Shown here one piece after another: positions 7,662 to 14,775 of a DNA stretch of 34,725 nucleotides (position 1 is its first letter; the number at the start of each line of letters is the position of its first letter). The stretch comes from Candidatus Gastranaerophilales bacterium. GTDB taxonomy: Bacteria > Cyanobacteriota > Vampirovibrionia > Gastranaerophilales > Gastranaerophilaceae. Both the position numbers and the translations under genes were made by a program. The DNA lies in assembly GCA_900552525.1 (NCBI GenBank), contig UNSK01000019.1, forward strand, positions 1-34,725, read 5' to 3'. Under the pieces are notes generated by a model. That model saw nothing but the letters and a program-made list of their open reading frames with translations. It was not told where the DNA came from and ran no database searches.

Positions 7662-8558
7662 TTATGAACCGATTGTAAAATCAGCTTTAAGTTTTGCCGT
7701 GCAAAGAAGGTAAGCAAGAGGGGCTTTAACCCCGAATACCCCTTTACCCCAGTAGTGAGTGTTAAATCCACCGACCGGTTTTCCACTTTCAAGCTTGAAA
7801 TCATCCTGAATACCGCCGGCAAGAGTTCTGCCGGAACGACCGAATAAAGGATATACATTTCCACTTGCATCTTTGCAAATTTCATCATCAACAATGATGT
7901 GGAAGCCTAACAACTCGCCTTTATAGCCTTTCTTATAATTCTTAGCCATAACATCAGAATATTGCAGCAATTTTTGAGTAGATAAAAATGCTTCAATATT
8001 TGTATCAACAATAGCGAGCATATTACCTTCTGACCATGCTGTATGACCTTTGCCGTCACCCTTTTTAAGTTCAATCTTAGCTTTTGCAAAGATATCAAGA
8101 ATATTATCTTTTGTTACTGTGATTGCTGCACCATTATTATCAATAACATGTCCAGCTCTCACATATTCTTCGCAACAAGCCTTGTTGATTTCACGATTGA
8201 ATTGTTCTCTTGCATCTTCTGTATACTCACGGACAAGCTTGATTTTTTCCTCATTGGTTTTTGCATTTTCAATCATCCTAATTTTTTGTTCAGGAAGTTT
8301 GAAAAATACAGCTTTACCGTGATTGATTTTGACTTTCACGGTTGTTGTATCGGCGGTCTGGACATCTTTAATATCCAAATCTTCGCCAGTATAGTCTAAC
8401 AATGTGATTAAATCGTGGAACTGAACATTAACTTCGTCACCAATTTTTACATTCTTTTTGAAATCTGGTGACATTAATTTTCCGGCGGATAATTCCTGCC
8501 AGATTTCTTTTCTAAAAGTATCAGAAAAGGTTGTTTTGATTAAAGTATCTATTGACAT
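7662..8558 (-). CDS. Major capsid protein (P22 coat-like, HK97 fold)
   Basis: A 298-residue protein. The N-terminal arm (SIDTLIKTTFSDTFRKEIWQ) is followed by VKIGDEVNVQFHDLITLLDY, which matches the N-arm/E-loop transition of phage coat proteins that start with 'G-D-x-V-x-V'. A long helix with VREYTEDAREQFNREINKAC (the spine) and a C-terminal A-domain/P-loop segment (MLAIVDTNIEAFLS, GELLGFHIIVDDEI, WGKGVFGVKAPLAYLL) complete the pattern. Position after a scaffold-like gene and before connector genes agrees. The short size (298 versus about 430 for P22 coat) suggests no inserted I-domain. Ribosome site GGAG lies upstream of the ATG. Confidence 0.82.
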   Translation of the reverse strand: MSIDTLIKTTFSDTFRKEIWQELSAGKLMSPDFKKNVKIGDEVNVQFHDLITLLDYTGEDLDIKDVQTADTTTVKVKINHGKAVFFKLPEQKIRMIENAKTNEEKIKLVREYTEDAREQFNREINKACCEEYVRAGHVIDNNGAAITVTKDNILDIFAKAKIELKKGDGKGHTAWSEGNMLAIVDTNIEAFLSTQKLLQYSDVMAKNYKKGYKGELLGFHIIVDDEICKDASGNVYPLFGRSGRTLAGGIQDDFKLESGKPVGGFNTHYWGKGVFGVKAPLAYLLCTAKLKADFTIGS

Positions 8559-8570
8559 ATTAAATTACTC

Positions 8571-9491
8571 CTATCTGTATTTTTGTAACTCTTTACGCAT
8601 TTCTTCTTCGGACATTTCAAGAATATTCTTTTCTTGTACCTTTGGCTGCGTACTTCCACCGGTTAGTCCTGCTATTTCATCCGTTACTGCATCATTTTCC
8701 AATGCAATACTATTTTTAATACCTGCGGCTTTAACAACGGCTTCGCCGTATTGTTTCATTAAGGATACAAACTTGTCTGTATCTAAATCACACCCGTAGG
8801 CTCTGAATGCTTCGCCGTACAATGCTGCAAAGGCAGGATTTTTGAACTCCTCTGCATATTTTGCGACATTAACATCAAGATATTGTTTTGCAGATGAAAA
8901 AACTTGCTGCTCGAGGGCTTCGTTTTGTTTTTGACGAAGTTGTCCTTTGAAAATTTCTTCACTTGCTGCCACTTTTTTAATAACTTCCGTAGGGAAATCA
9001 GCTTCAATCAATTCAAGAGTTTCTGGGGAAGGATTTTTGCGATATTCTGCTAATAATTTAACCATTTCATCAGGATAGTCACATTCTTTGAGATATTGAG
9101 CATACTGATCTGCAACAAATTCTCCAACCTCTTTGTGATTTTCAAATTCCTCATAGGTTTCAAATCCAGCTTCTTTAGCAGTTTGCAAATTTTGAGCATT
9201 GATTTGCTCTTGCAGCTTGTCTGCTAATTCAGCTTTTTTTCTTAACTCACCGAGTTCATTTGACTGTTCACCGAGTTTCTTTTCAAGTTCGGTATATGAT
9301 TTGTTAGCTGTTGCCAAATCATTAAACTTCCCTTGATATTCTTCCCCTTCTGCTCCGCTTCCGTTTTCAGGCTCTTGATTGTTTTCAACCTGAGAGTTAT
9401 CGCCATTAGCTGGCGGCTCTTGTGTTTCAACATCATTGGAGTTGTCTGTAACTTCTTGCGTTTCGATTGTCGCTTCTGTTTCTGGTGGCAT
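8571..9491 (-). CDS. Capsid scaffold protein
   Basis: A 306-residue, acidic, mostly helical protein. Residues 1-50 are Glu/Asn/Gln-rich and disordered; 50-110 form a coiled coil (KSYTELEKKLGEQSNELGEL, then RKKAELADKLQEQI); the middle is helical; the C-terminus is short, charged and helical (MSEEEMRKELQKYR), the part that binds coat protein in scaffold families. It lies directly upstream of the major capsid gene and downstream of portal, the classic scaffold place. No protease motif is seen. Confidence 0.75.
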   Translation of the reverse strand: MPPETEATIETQEVTDNSNDVETQEPPANGDNSQVENNQEPENGSGAEGEEYQGKFNDLATANKSYTELEKKLGEQSNELGELRKKAELADKLQEQINAQNLQTAKEAGFETYEEFENHKEVGEFVADQYAQYLKECDYPDEMVKLLAEYRKNPSPETLELIEADFPTEVIKKVAASEEIFKGQLRQKQNEALEQQVFSSAKQYLDVNVAKYAEEFKNPAFAALYGEAFRAYGCDLDTDKFVSLMKQYGEAVVKAAGIKNSIALENDAVTDEIAGLTGGSTQPKVQEKNILEMSEEEMRKELQKYR

Positions 9492-9502
9492 AATATTCTC
9501 CT

Positions 9503-9703
9503 CTACTTTTTAACCTTCTTTTCGTATTCATCTGCCCAACTATCGGTATGTTTAATAAGTTTAAGCATAGCTTTCAGTTCTACACCTTCTATATCGGATG
9601 TTGACAGACTTATAATTTTTTCTAATTGATACTGACGGATTTTATGATAGATTTCAGAAGTTGCTAAATCCGCTTTTTCTTTCAAAATTTCCAATTCATT
9701 CAT
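9503..9703 (-). CDS. Small helical virion-operon protein
   Basis: A 66-residue, strongly helical protein (EILKEKADLATSEIYHKI; GVELKAMLKLIKHTDSWADE) ending KKVKK. It has an upstream AGGA site, lies between portal and scaffold genes and is 11 bases from the scaffold start. Function unknown; it could assist portal or scaffold assembly. Confidence 0.6.
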   Translation of the reverse strand: MNELEILKEKADLATSEIYHKIRQYQLEKIISLSTSDIEGVELKAMLKLIKHTDSWADEYEKKVKK

Positions 9704-9792
9704 TATGTAGTCCTATCTTTGAGGGTGACCCGTAGAATTATTTAGTCTTGCAGTTTTATCATTGTCACCCGACCAATTGTCCGTGCGTAGCA

Positions 9793-11706
9793 CTATTCCT
9801 GTGGTTGTGCTTGCGGAATACTTGCATCGGGGATGACTGCTTGAGGCTGTTCATTTTGTGCATTTCCGCTGTTATTCGCTTTTTGTTGTGCGACAACCGC
9901 TTCCATTTGTTGAATAACCGGCGCTAACTGCGGATTATTCATCAAAGATTGCTGCACTTCCGGCGACATAACCTGCTCATTTTGTATGAATCTTTCAGGA
10001 TTTTCTACATCTTTCTGTTCCATATACCAAGTAAAGATTTCCGGCATATTCAATGGCAGATAATTTGCGAACCTTTCAATTGCCTGTGCAATCATATCAG
10101 CTTTATTGCTTCTTTCGGTAGTTGCTGTTCTATCTGAATATGTGTAACGATATTCAGCCTGTCTGATTTTATCATCAACCGTAATAAATTCTTTTTTGTC
10201 GCCTTTAGTGATAAATATCTGTTCATCACCGGACTTGAAATCTGCTCTTAATTTTGCAACATCTTTAACATCTGCTACAATTCCGTACTGATTGATTGTA
10301 TCAACAAGCATAGCGAGCCTTGTCAATTGACCTTGCGCTTTTGTTGAGATTTCTGTAGCTGTTTTTGATGTTTTTTCATCAGCACCGGCCATATTAGGGA
10401 ATATACCGGAAGTTTCGGCCATTAAATCAGATAAAAAAGTAATATCGCTCAAGAATAAACTAACAGAAAATTCCATTTGTTTAATCTCTGACGGAGAAAG
10501 GTTATCGCCATATTCAATAATCTTCCCAGGATAAAGCTTTATTTCTTCCTCATCGAAAAATCCTGCTGGTGCATATATTGGCGGATTTTCCTGCAAAGAT
10601 TGCATATCGCAAGTTCTGTTCATTAAATCTTCTTGCAGCTGTGCCAGAGGAAGTACACAATAAATAGGACTAATACCTCTGCCGGTTTCAGGGTCTGTTA
10701 TAAAAGCTCCATAATTAAACGGATTAACAATCCTGTTATTTCTTTCAAATCTGACAACAAACTGTCTTGCAACTATAACAACATGCCAGTTCTTTAAAAC
10801 AGTTCCGTCCGGAAGAGTGAAGTTTCCCCAGTGTTCCAATACCTCAACGGTTGCACCGTTAGAAATTTCATTTTCAAGGTCTTTATCAAGCTGTGAATCT
10901 GAACTTTCCGGCTTTTTTGCTGCTGCTCTTATTGCCTTAGCATCTTCTTTAGACACAGTGTAATACTTGTTGTTGATGATATCATCAGGCACTTTGTATG
11001 ATTTATAAATTTTCGGACAATCGTCCCAATTATCTTTTTGAGAAACATCAAATACAAAATTAGCAGGATTGACCGGATAAACATACGGATTATCATAAAT
11101 CAGCCTTTCATCAATAAAATGAAATTTTCCTTTTGCAAGCTCCGCGATAGCTTTCGGTTTGAGTAAATCTTCAGCGCCTATTCGCTTTCTGTATTCTTCG
11201 GATTTCTTTTTCCACGAACACATTGTAATAAATTCACCGTGAATAAGCGCATAGTCAAGCGACCTGTCACAAGTTTTTTGATATTCCATTTTCTCGAAAC
11301 AATCAACAAGTGCTGCTTTCTGCTTGTTGCTGTCATTATCGCTTTCCTGATTTTCGCCCGATACATCAAACATTGAATTAATATTTGCGTAGACATTTTT
11401 CCATACAAATGCCTTTAGTACCTGATAGAACATAAAACACTTGCACATCCGGACTTTTGTTTTCCAGCTCTCGTATTTATCTTCGGGAGTGTCATTAAAC
11501 CTGCCGACATTACTGTTTGGCAATTTATGTTCAGACTTTTTAAAGAAGATTTCACGGGTTAATTCATCAGCTTTATCCAGATTGGAACGCCTTTGAGAAT
11601 TGAATGTGTCAAAATCCGAACTGATGCGTTTTGCAATTTCTGTTAAGTCCGCATCAGACAGTTTTTTTGTTTTGTTTTCTTTTTCAACAATATATTCAAA
11701 ACTCAT
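9793..11706 (-). CDS. Portal protein
   Basis: A 637-residue protein that forms the ring through which DNA enters and leaves the head. Typical podovirus portal landmarks are seen: the N-terminal helical wing (SSDFDTFNSQRRSNLDKADEL), an alpha/beta stem region (KNWHVVIVARQFVVRFERNN), GRGISPIYCVLPLAQLQEDL then NRTCDMQSLQENPP, and a long helical crown with AETSGIFPNMAGADEKTSKT (then ATEISTKAQGQ). The C-terminus is Gln/Pro/Asn-rich (SIPQAQPQE), like the barrel or tail of P22-type portals. Its ATG overlaps the stop of the 49-residue RHH gene by one base. Confidence 0.85.
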   Translation of the reverse strand: MSFEYIVEKENKTKKLSDADLTEIAKRISSDFDTFNSQRRSNLDKADELTREIFFKKSEHKLPNSNVGRFNDTPEDKYESWKTKVRMCKCFMFYQVLKAFVWKNVYANINSMFDVSGENQESDNDSNKQKAALVDCFEKMEYQKTCDRSLDYALIHGEFITMCSWKKKSEEYRKRIGAEDLLKPKAIAELAKGKFHFIDERLIYDNPYVYPVNPANFVFDVSQKDNWDDCPKIYKSYKVPDDIINNKYYTVSKEDAKAIRAAAKKPESSDSQLDKDLENEISNGATVEVLEHWGNFTLPDGTVLKNWHVVIVARQFVVRFERNNRIVNPFNYGAFITDPETGRGISPIYCVLPLAQLQEDLMNRTCDMQSLQENPPIYAPAGFFDEEEIKLYPGKIIEYGDNLSPSEIKQMEFSVSLFLSDITFLSDLMAETSGIFPNMAGADEKTSKTATEISTKAQGQLTRLAMLVDTINQYGIVADVKDVAKLRADFKSGDEQIFITKGDKKEFITVDDKIRQAEYRYTYSDRTATTERSNKADMIAQAIERFANYLPLNMPEIFTWYMEQKDVENPERFIQNEQVMSPEVQQSLMNNPQLAPVIQQMEAVVAQQKANNSGNAQNEQPQAVIPDASIPQAQPQE

Positions 11707-11855
11707 TAATCCAATCCTTTATGATTTGCCATATAATCAAAAATCATAATTTTTATAACATTATTTTCGGGAATTTTTAATGCACGGGCTAATCTGCTAA
11801 TGTACTCTTGCATTTCAACCGGTATTCTTATAGTTTTTTTTACTTCATTTGACAT
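11706..11855 (-). CDS. Ribbon-helix-helix DNA-binding protein between TerS and portal
   Basis: A 49-residue protein. A short beta strand (KKTIRIPVEM) followed by two helices (EYISRLARALKI; NNVIKIMIFDYMANH) is the Arc/CopG ribbon-helix-helix pattern. AAGGGG lies just upstream of the ATG at 11,855 and its stop overlaps the portal ATG by one base (TAATG), so it is translationally coupled to portal. RHH proteins bind operator DNA as dimers, so it may repress the virion operon or assist packaging recognition. It occupies the place where the large terminase gene is normally found. Confidence 0.72.
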   Translation of the reverse strand: MSNEVKKTIRIPVEMQEYISRLARALKIPENNVIKIMIFDYMANHKGLD

Positions 11856-11893
11856 TATTTACCCCTTATTTTTGTATCATTTTGACGCCATTT

Positions 11894-12406
11894 TTAAATA
11901 TCATTCATATCAATGCCCGATATGATTTTTACCTCCGGTTCGACTTCTGCAACATCAGCGTTATCAATATTTAAAGACATTCTTTGTCCTTTTTGTGCTT
12001 TTTGAATAGCTCCCATTAAATAATCCAAATTCGCGGCGGTCGCACCTGTTCTCTTTTTCCCTGCGATTAAATCTCTCATATAGTTGTCAAGCAGTCTTGC
12101 TGCAACATCTAAACCTTTATCGTAGAGTTCTGTATGAAGCTCATTTGTTTTAACTTTTCGGTCAATTTCTTTATTTTTGTATTTTTCAAGTATTTGAGCT
12201 TCAACCTCTGCATCAATATCCTTTAAACATTCCTCTCTCTGCGCCGTCCACTTCTCGCGCATTGCACGGCTATTGATTGTGGAATACGGAACATTGTGTT
12301 TCTTCGCCAACTCTCGCATTGAGATATTGGTCGTGCAATATTCTGCCTTGAGCTTTGCCCAGTTCCTCTTCTTGTCGTATTTTGGTTTCCGTTTTTTCGC
12401 TGCCAT
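11894..12406 (-). CDS. Terminase small subunit candidate
   Basis: A 170-residue basic protein. Residues about 8-50 contain a helix-turn-helix (NISMRELAKKHNVPYSTINS) followed by AMREKWTAQR, the arrangement of 'Terminase_5/phage terminase small subunit' DNA-recognition domains that bind the packaging site. A charged helical middle and an acidic C-terminus (DVAEVEPEVKIISGIDMNDI), suited to contact a large subunit, follow. It is first in the head-gene order, upstream of portal. A large subunit is not found next to it, so the alternative of a DNA-binding regulator must be kept open. Confidence 0.6.
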   Translation of the reverse strand: MAAKKRKPKYDKKRNWAKLKAEYCTTNISMRELAKKHNVPYSTINSRAMREKWTAQREECLKDIDAEVEAQILEKYKNKEIDRKVKTNELHTELYDKGLDVAARLLDNYMRDLIAGKKRTGATAANLDYLMGAIQKAQKGQRMSLNIDNADVAEVEPEVKIISGIDMNDI

Positions 12407-12410
12407 TTAA

Positions 12411-12620
12411 TCATTTTAACCTGTCAGTTTCGTTAACTTGCTTTCTGCACTTTTCTAAGTAGTCACAAATTACCTTCTTGTTATGGTTTTTGTTTCTGAA
12501 TCTGCGAACATTAAAATCTATACCGATAATCTCATACCTGTCAAAGATTATAAAAACCAGACCTGATAAAAGCGCTATAGGTAATTCGCAAAATAAAAAT
12601 CTTAATATTGCTCTTAACAT
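12411..12620 (-). CDS. Small membrane protein (holin candidate)
   Basis: A 69-residue protein with one hydrophobic segment (residues about 4-26, including CELPIALLSGLVFIIF) and a basic, polar C-terminus (RRFRNKNHNKK). GAGGTG precedes the ATG at 12,620. One membrane span with a charged tail fits small holins or other phage membrane proteins, but no lysin gene is next to it, so the role is open. It ends 4 bases before the small-terminase start. Confidence 0.5.
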   Translation of the reverse strand: MLRAILRFLFCELPIALLSGLVFIIFDRYEIIGIDFNVRRFRNKNHNKKVICDYLEKCRKQVNETDRLK

Positions 12621-12637
12621 AACACCTCAAAATAAAT

Positions 12638-12657
12638 GTGGGAGCGCATACTCCCAC
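12638..12657. terminator. Hairpin before virion genes
   Basis: A perfect 7-bp stem GTGGGAG / CTCCCAC with a 6-base loop lies between the Zn-protein gene and the small membrane gene. On the minus strand it is followed by ATTTATTTT. It could be an attenuator where late transcription is halted unless antiterminated; the T-run is weak. Confidence 0.4.
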
Positions 12658-12689
12658 CGACACATTCCAGACTTAAGGAGGTAAAAAAT

Positions 12690-13070
12690 TCAGTTTTTCT
12701 GTTTTAGTAACTCTTTTGTACCGTTGAAGTCGACCGCATATCTGCGTATCTCAGTAACTTTTCCTTTACAGTTTTTGACTTCTACGTTATATCCGTACCG
12801 AAACCCCATATTACTCTGGCTGCCGTGACGGATTCTTCCGGCAATCATATCTTCTATGATATCGCCTTTATAGGTATTGAATAATTTGAGCGCTTTCTTG
12901 CGTTTTGCTTTTTCGTAGTGCCAAGAACCGTCCCAGTTCTTTTTACATACTTCCACTACCCACGCTCCGCAATGAGGACAAAAGCCACTTTCCATTCGTC
13001 TTTCCGAACAAGTACTATTGGAAGTTAAAATATAAACATCTTTCGGATTAAAATTTCCGCAACATTCCAA
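12690..13070 (-). CDS. Zinc-ribbon-like phage protein
   Basis: A 126-residue protein probably started by TTG at 13,070, 7 bases after AGGAG. It has an N-terminal Cys cluster (ECCGNF), then C-x20-CPHCG (residues about 20-35), so four or more Cys could bind zinc, followed by a Trp-rich segment (VCKKNWDGSWHYEKAKRKK). The C-terminal part has beta strands (GFRYGYNVEVKNCKGKVTEI). No family is recognised. It is the first gene behind the strong minus-strand promoter at 13,168-13,196, so it may be a late-gene regulator (for example an antiterminator); that is inference from place only. Confidence 0.5.
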   Translation of the reverse strand: MECCGNFNPKDVYILTSNSTCSERRMESGFCPHCGAWVVEVCKKNWDGSWHYEKAKRKKALKLFNTYKGDIIEDMIAGRIRHGSQSNMGFRYGYNVEVKNCKGKVTEIRRYAVDFNGTKELLKQKN

Positions 13071-13167
13071 AATCTCTCTCCTATGGGCATAGTTATATTG
13101 TCCTCGAAATGCAATCTGTGTTTTCGGCTCTGGGGCTTACTGCACCTTAACATTCCACCATAACTAT

Positions 13168-13196
13168 ATTATAGCACATTTGTGACAAAAAGTCAT
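13168..13196 (-). promoter_or_regulatory. Minus-strand promoter with extended -10 driving late genes
   Basis: On the minus strand TGCTATAAT (extended -10 at 13,168-13,173 plus TGn) is seen, with a weak -35 (ATGACT, 13,191-13,196) 17 bases upstream. The -35 overlaps a GTCATA motif and the palindrome TGAC-TTTTT-GTCA, so repressor binding there could shut it off. It points to the Zn-protein gene and the virion operon. Confidence 0.6.
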
Positions 13197-13230
13197 AACT
13201 TTGTCATAAATTTACATCTATTTACATCTA
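13192..13230. promoter_or_regulatory. Clustered operator-like repeats
   Basis: Two GTCATA copies (13,192-13,197 and 13,203-13,208, 11 bases apart, about one helical turn) and two tandem TTTACATCTA copies (13,211-13,220 and 13,221-13,230) lie upstream of the minus-strand promoter. GTCATA recurs at 14,449 and 14,778, so it may be part of the repressor operator. The TTTACATCTA pair may be a second regulator's site. Confidence 0.45.
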
Positions 13231-13342
13231 TCATTTGTAAAAACAACCCTTTTATTTAATTTACTTTTCTTTTATGTAGATAGTAGTATATTGCGATAAT
13301 TCTTTTTTCTTTTGCTTCTTTTCTTTTTTCTTAAAAAACGGT

Positions 13343-13492
13343 TTAATCCTCGTTATCAGGCTCGATATAGGTTGTTTCCTCATCCATTTTAGTGAATAAG
13401 TCCTGCATTTCTTCACTCATTACTTGGCGATTTTTCTTTCTTTTCTCATATTCGGGGTCAGTTTCCATAAGTTTACGCAGCCAATCAGCCAT
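13343..13492 (-). CDS. Small acidic protein in the lysogeny operon
   Basis: A 49-residue protein (MADWLRKLMETDPEYEKRKK, then NRQVMSEEMQDLF) with an acidic C-terminus. GGAG lies 7 bases before its ATG and the gene begins just after the stop of the secreted repeat protein, so it is the third gene of the repressor operon. The 266 bases between it and the Zn-protein gene hold a pyrimidine-rich tract (13,262-13,330), operators and the late promoter. Function unknown. Confidence 0.55.
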   Translation of the reverse strand: MADWLRKLMETDPEYEKRKKNRQVMSEEMQDLFTKMDEETTYIEPDNED

Positions 13493-13493
13493 T

Positions 13494-13793
13494 TTAATCT
13501 CCTATACTCATCGGAACAAAATCACCATAGGCATTATAGCCGTAATGAATTTGTTGTCCGCCAACAGACATTGGAACATAATCACCCATTGCATTATAGC
13601 CATATTGAATTCGTTGATTACCAAAAGATGTAGGAACATAATCTCCTACAGCATTATAACCGTAATCTATATCAACTGGTGACGGTGGTGGCATGCTATT
13701 TCCATTATTTGGCCCGAGAATATCATCATATAATCCGGCATATACTGGAGTAACACACAATGAAAGTAACGCCATTATAAAAAACTTTTTCAT
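13494..13793 (-). CDS. Secreted repeat protein made with the repressor (lysogenic conversion candidate)
   Basis: A 99-residue protein. Residues 1-19 are a signal peptide (MKKFFIMALLSLCVTPVYA, cleavage after VYA). The mature protein starts GLYDDILGPNNG, has a Pro-rich linker (MPPPSP), then three 20-residue repeats of (I)xYGYNAxGDYVPxSxGxQx at residues 42-61, 62-81 and 82-99. Its ATG overlaps the repressor stop by one base (TAATG), so it should be expressed in the lysogen. GLYDDIL is shared with the virion protein at the left window edge. No family is recognised. A surface or periplasmic role such as exclusion of other phages or host interaction is inference. Confidence 0.7.
   Translation of the reverse strand: MKKFFIMALLSLCVTPVYAGLYDDILGPNNGNSMPPPSPVDIDYGYNAVGDYVPTSFGNQRIQYGYNAMGDYVPMSVGGQQIHYGYNAYGDFVPMSIGD
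13497..13670 (-). repeat. Three 60-bp coding repeats
   Basis: Three tandem units of 60 bases (the last shortened to 54) encode the YGYNAxGDYVP repeats. Copies differ mainly at third positions and at residues 8, 14 and 16 of the unit, so they are diverged yet kept in frame, which suggests selection on the protein. Confidence 0.85.
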
Positions 13794-14434
13794 TAGTTCA
13801 TTGTCCTTATAAGTCCTACAATTCTGCCGATTAGATGTATATCATTCATTGCTTCTTTTTCAATAAATCGTGTGGGGTAGATTTCTTTGTCCGGATTATC
13901 AGAAATTATTGCAATACTGTCAACATTTTGAACCAATCTTTTAACAAAAATTTTATCATCATAAAAAAAGATATAGATGTTGTTATCTCGTATTTGCGCT
14001 CCATTTAACATTTCAACTACCAATTTATCGTTGTTTTGAATAGCAGGAAGCATACTGTCACCATAAGCATTTACGACGGAATACTGTGATAATGGGAAAT
14101 AATGCCTTATACACATACGGGGTATTTTTATTTTTTCTTTCACTTGTGAAAGTTCAAAAGTTCCGTTTCCGCAACTTGCCAGCACTTCGGGATAATAATC
14201 AACAGTAATCTCTCCGCTGTCATCGTGAATATCATCAATAAAGGTCTGGTTAAATAAATCAATATTGAAGTAATCGTTGATTTTTTTTATCTCATCTATA
14301 GAATAACTTGAGTCGCGCATAGCTCTTGCACCAATAGAATTAGTAGCTTTACCCAGAATTTTCCCTAGCTCACTTTGTGTAGGTTTATGGTTTGTTAAGT
14401 TTTGTAAAGTCTGCAAAAGTTCACTGTGTTTCAT
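13793..14434 (-). CDS. CI/LexA-type prophage repressor
   Basis: A 213-residue repressor. Residues 1-60 form a lambda-repressor-like helix-turn-helix (TQSELGKILGKATNSIGARA), followed by a linker. The S24 peptidase domain has cleavage-site-like ASCGNG (Cys88-Gly89), the nucleophile in YGDSMLP (Ser127) and the catalytic Lys165 in FVKRLV; the 38-residue Ser-Lys spacing is usual for LexA/UmuD/CI. It should keep the prophage silent and self-cleave upon RecA activation after DNA damage. A Cys-Gly rather than Ala-Gly scissile bond recalls UmuD. It is divergent from the RHH gene at 14,553 and leads a three-gene operon. Confidence 0.88.
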   Translation of the reverse strand: MKHSELLQTLQNLTNHKPTQSELGKILGKATNSIGARAMRDSSYSIDEIKKINDYFNIDLFNQTFIDDIHDDSGEITVDYYPEVLASCGNGTFELSQVKEKIKIPRMCIRHYFPLSQYSVVNAYGDSMLPAIQNNDKLVVEMLNGAQIRDNNIYIFFYDDKIFVKRLVQNVDSIAIISDNPDKEIYPTRFIEKEAMNDIHLIGRIVGLIRTMN

Positions 14435-14448
14435 TTTTACCGCCTTAT

Positions 14449-14454
14449 GTCATA
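14449..14454. promoter_or_regulatory. Operator-like GTCATA before the repressor gene
   Basis: This copy lies 15 bases upstream of the repressor ATG. Read on the minus strand it is TATGAC and could coincide with a -10 element preceded by TTGAAA 18 bases upstream, so bound repressor would autoregulate. Single site; inference from recurrence in other control regions. Confidence 0.4.
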
Positions 14455-14483
14455 TGAATGTAGGAATTTTTATTTCAACATGC

Positions 14484-14512
14484 TTGACATTTTACCTACT
14501 ATCTGCAATAAT
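14484..14512 (+). promoter_or_regulatory. Strong rightward promoter of the RHH gene
   Basis: A perfect -35 TTGACA (14,484-14,489), 17-base spacer and -10 AATAAT (14,507-14,512, five of six consensus bases) lie 40 bases upstream of the RHH ATG. The spacer contains TACCTACT and an opposed GTAGGAAT lies at about 14,459-14,466, forming an inverted half-site pair that could be an operator. Confidence 0.75.
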
Positions 14513-14552
14513 GTAATTACAAGGTGAACCAAACTATAGAAAAGGAACTGTA

Positions 14553-14720
14553 ATGAGCAGACTTTACTTACAAGTAAGACTAACTCCTGAACAGGAAGAA
14601 ATGAAACGATACCTTCAAGGTAAGGGCGTGAACATTTCTGACCGTATCAGGACATTCCTTGTTCAATTGTATGGTTTTGAGAAAAACAAGGAAGTTGTTA
14701 ATAACAACTCCCCTAGTTAA
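14553..14720 (+). CDS. Cro-position ribbon-helix-helix regulator
   Basis: A 55-residue protein (MSRLYLQVRLTPEQEEMKRY, then LQGKGVNISDRIRTFLVQLYG). Strand LYLQVRL, a helix, a turn at GKGVN and a second helix give the Arc/CopG/Mnt fold. AAGGA precedes the ATG at 14,553 by 7 bases. It is divergent from the repressor with a good promoter, the position held by cro in lambda or by Arc/Mnt-type proteins in other phages, so it probably antagonises repressor expression. The product ends in a polar Asn-rich tail. Confidence 0.7.
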   Translation: MSRLYLQVRLTPEQEEMKRYLQGKGVNISDRIRTFLVQLYGFEKNKEVVNNNSPS

Positions 14721-14775
14721 TTTCCACAGACATCTTAATACAAAATGCAATATTTTTCAACCCTAATGGGTTTAG

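Noticed and set aside
7619..7894. Alternative frame over the end of the major capsid gene
   Set aside because: It could be a frameshift extension, but no slippery heptamer or structure was seen and the standard frame ends normally.
12670..12690. Perfect AAGGAGGT on the plus strand
   Set aside because: No start codon follows within 12 bases and the region lies opposite minus-strand genes; chance or part of the reverse-strand sequence.
13262..13335. Pyrimidine-rich tract as a possible RNA gene or repeat array
   Set aside because: No repeat unit, spacer pattern or stable fold; it fits AT-rich intergenic DNA at the end of the lysogeny operon. No CRISPR-like array was seen anywhere in the window.
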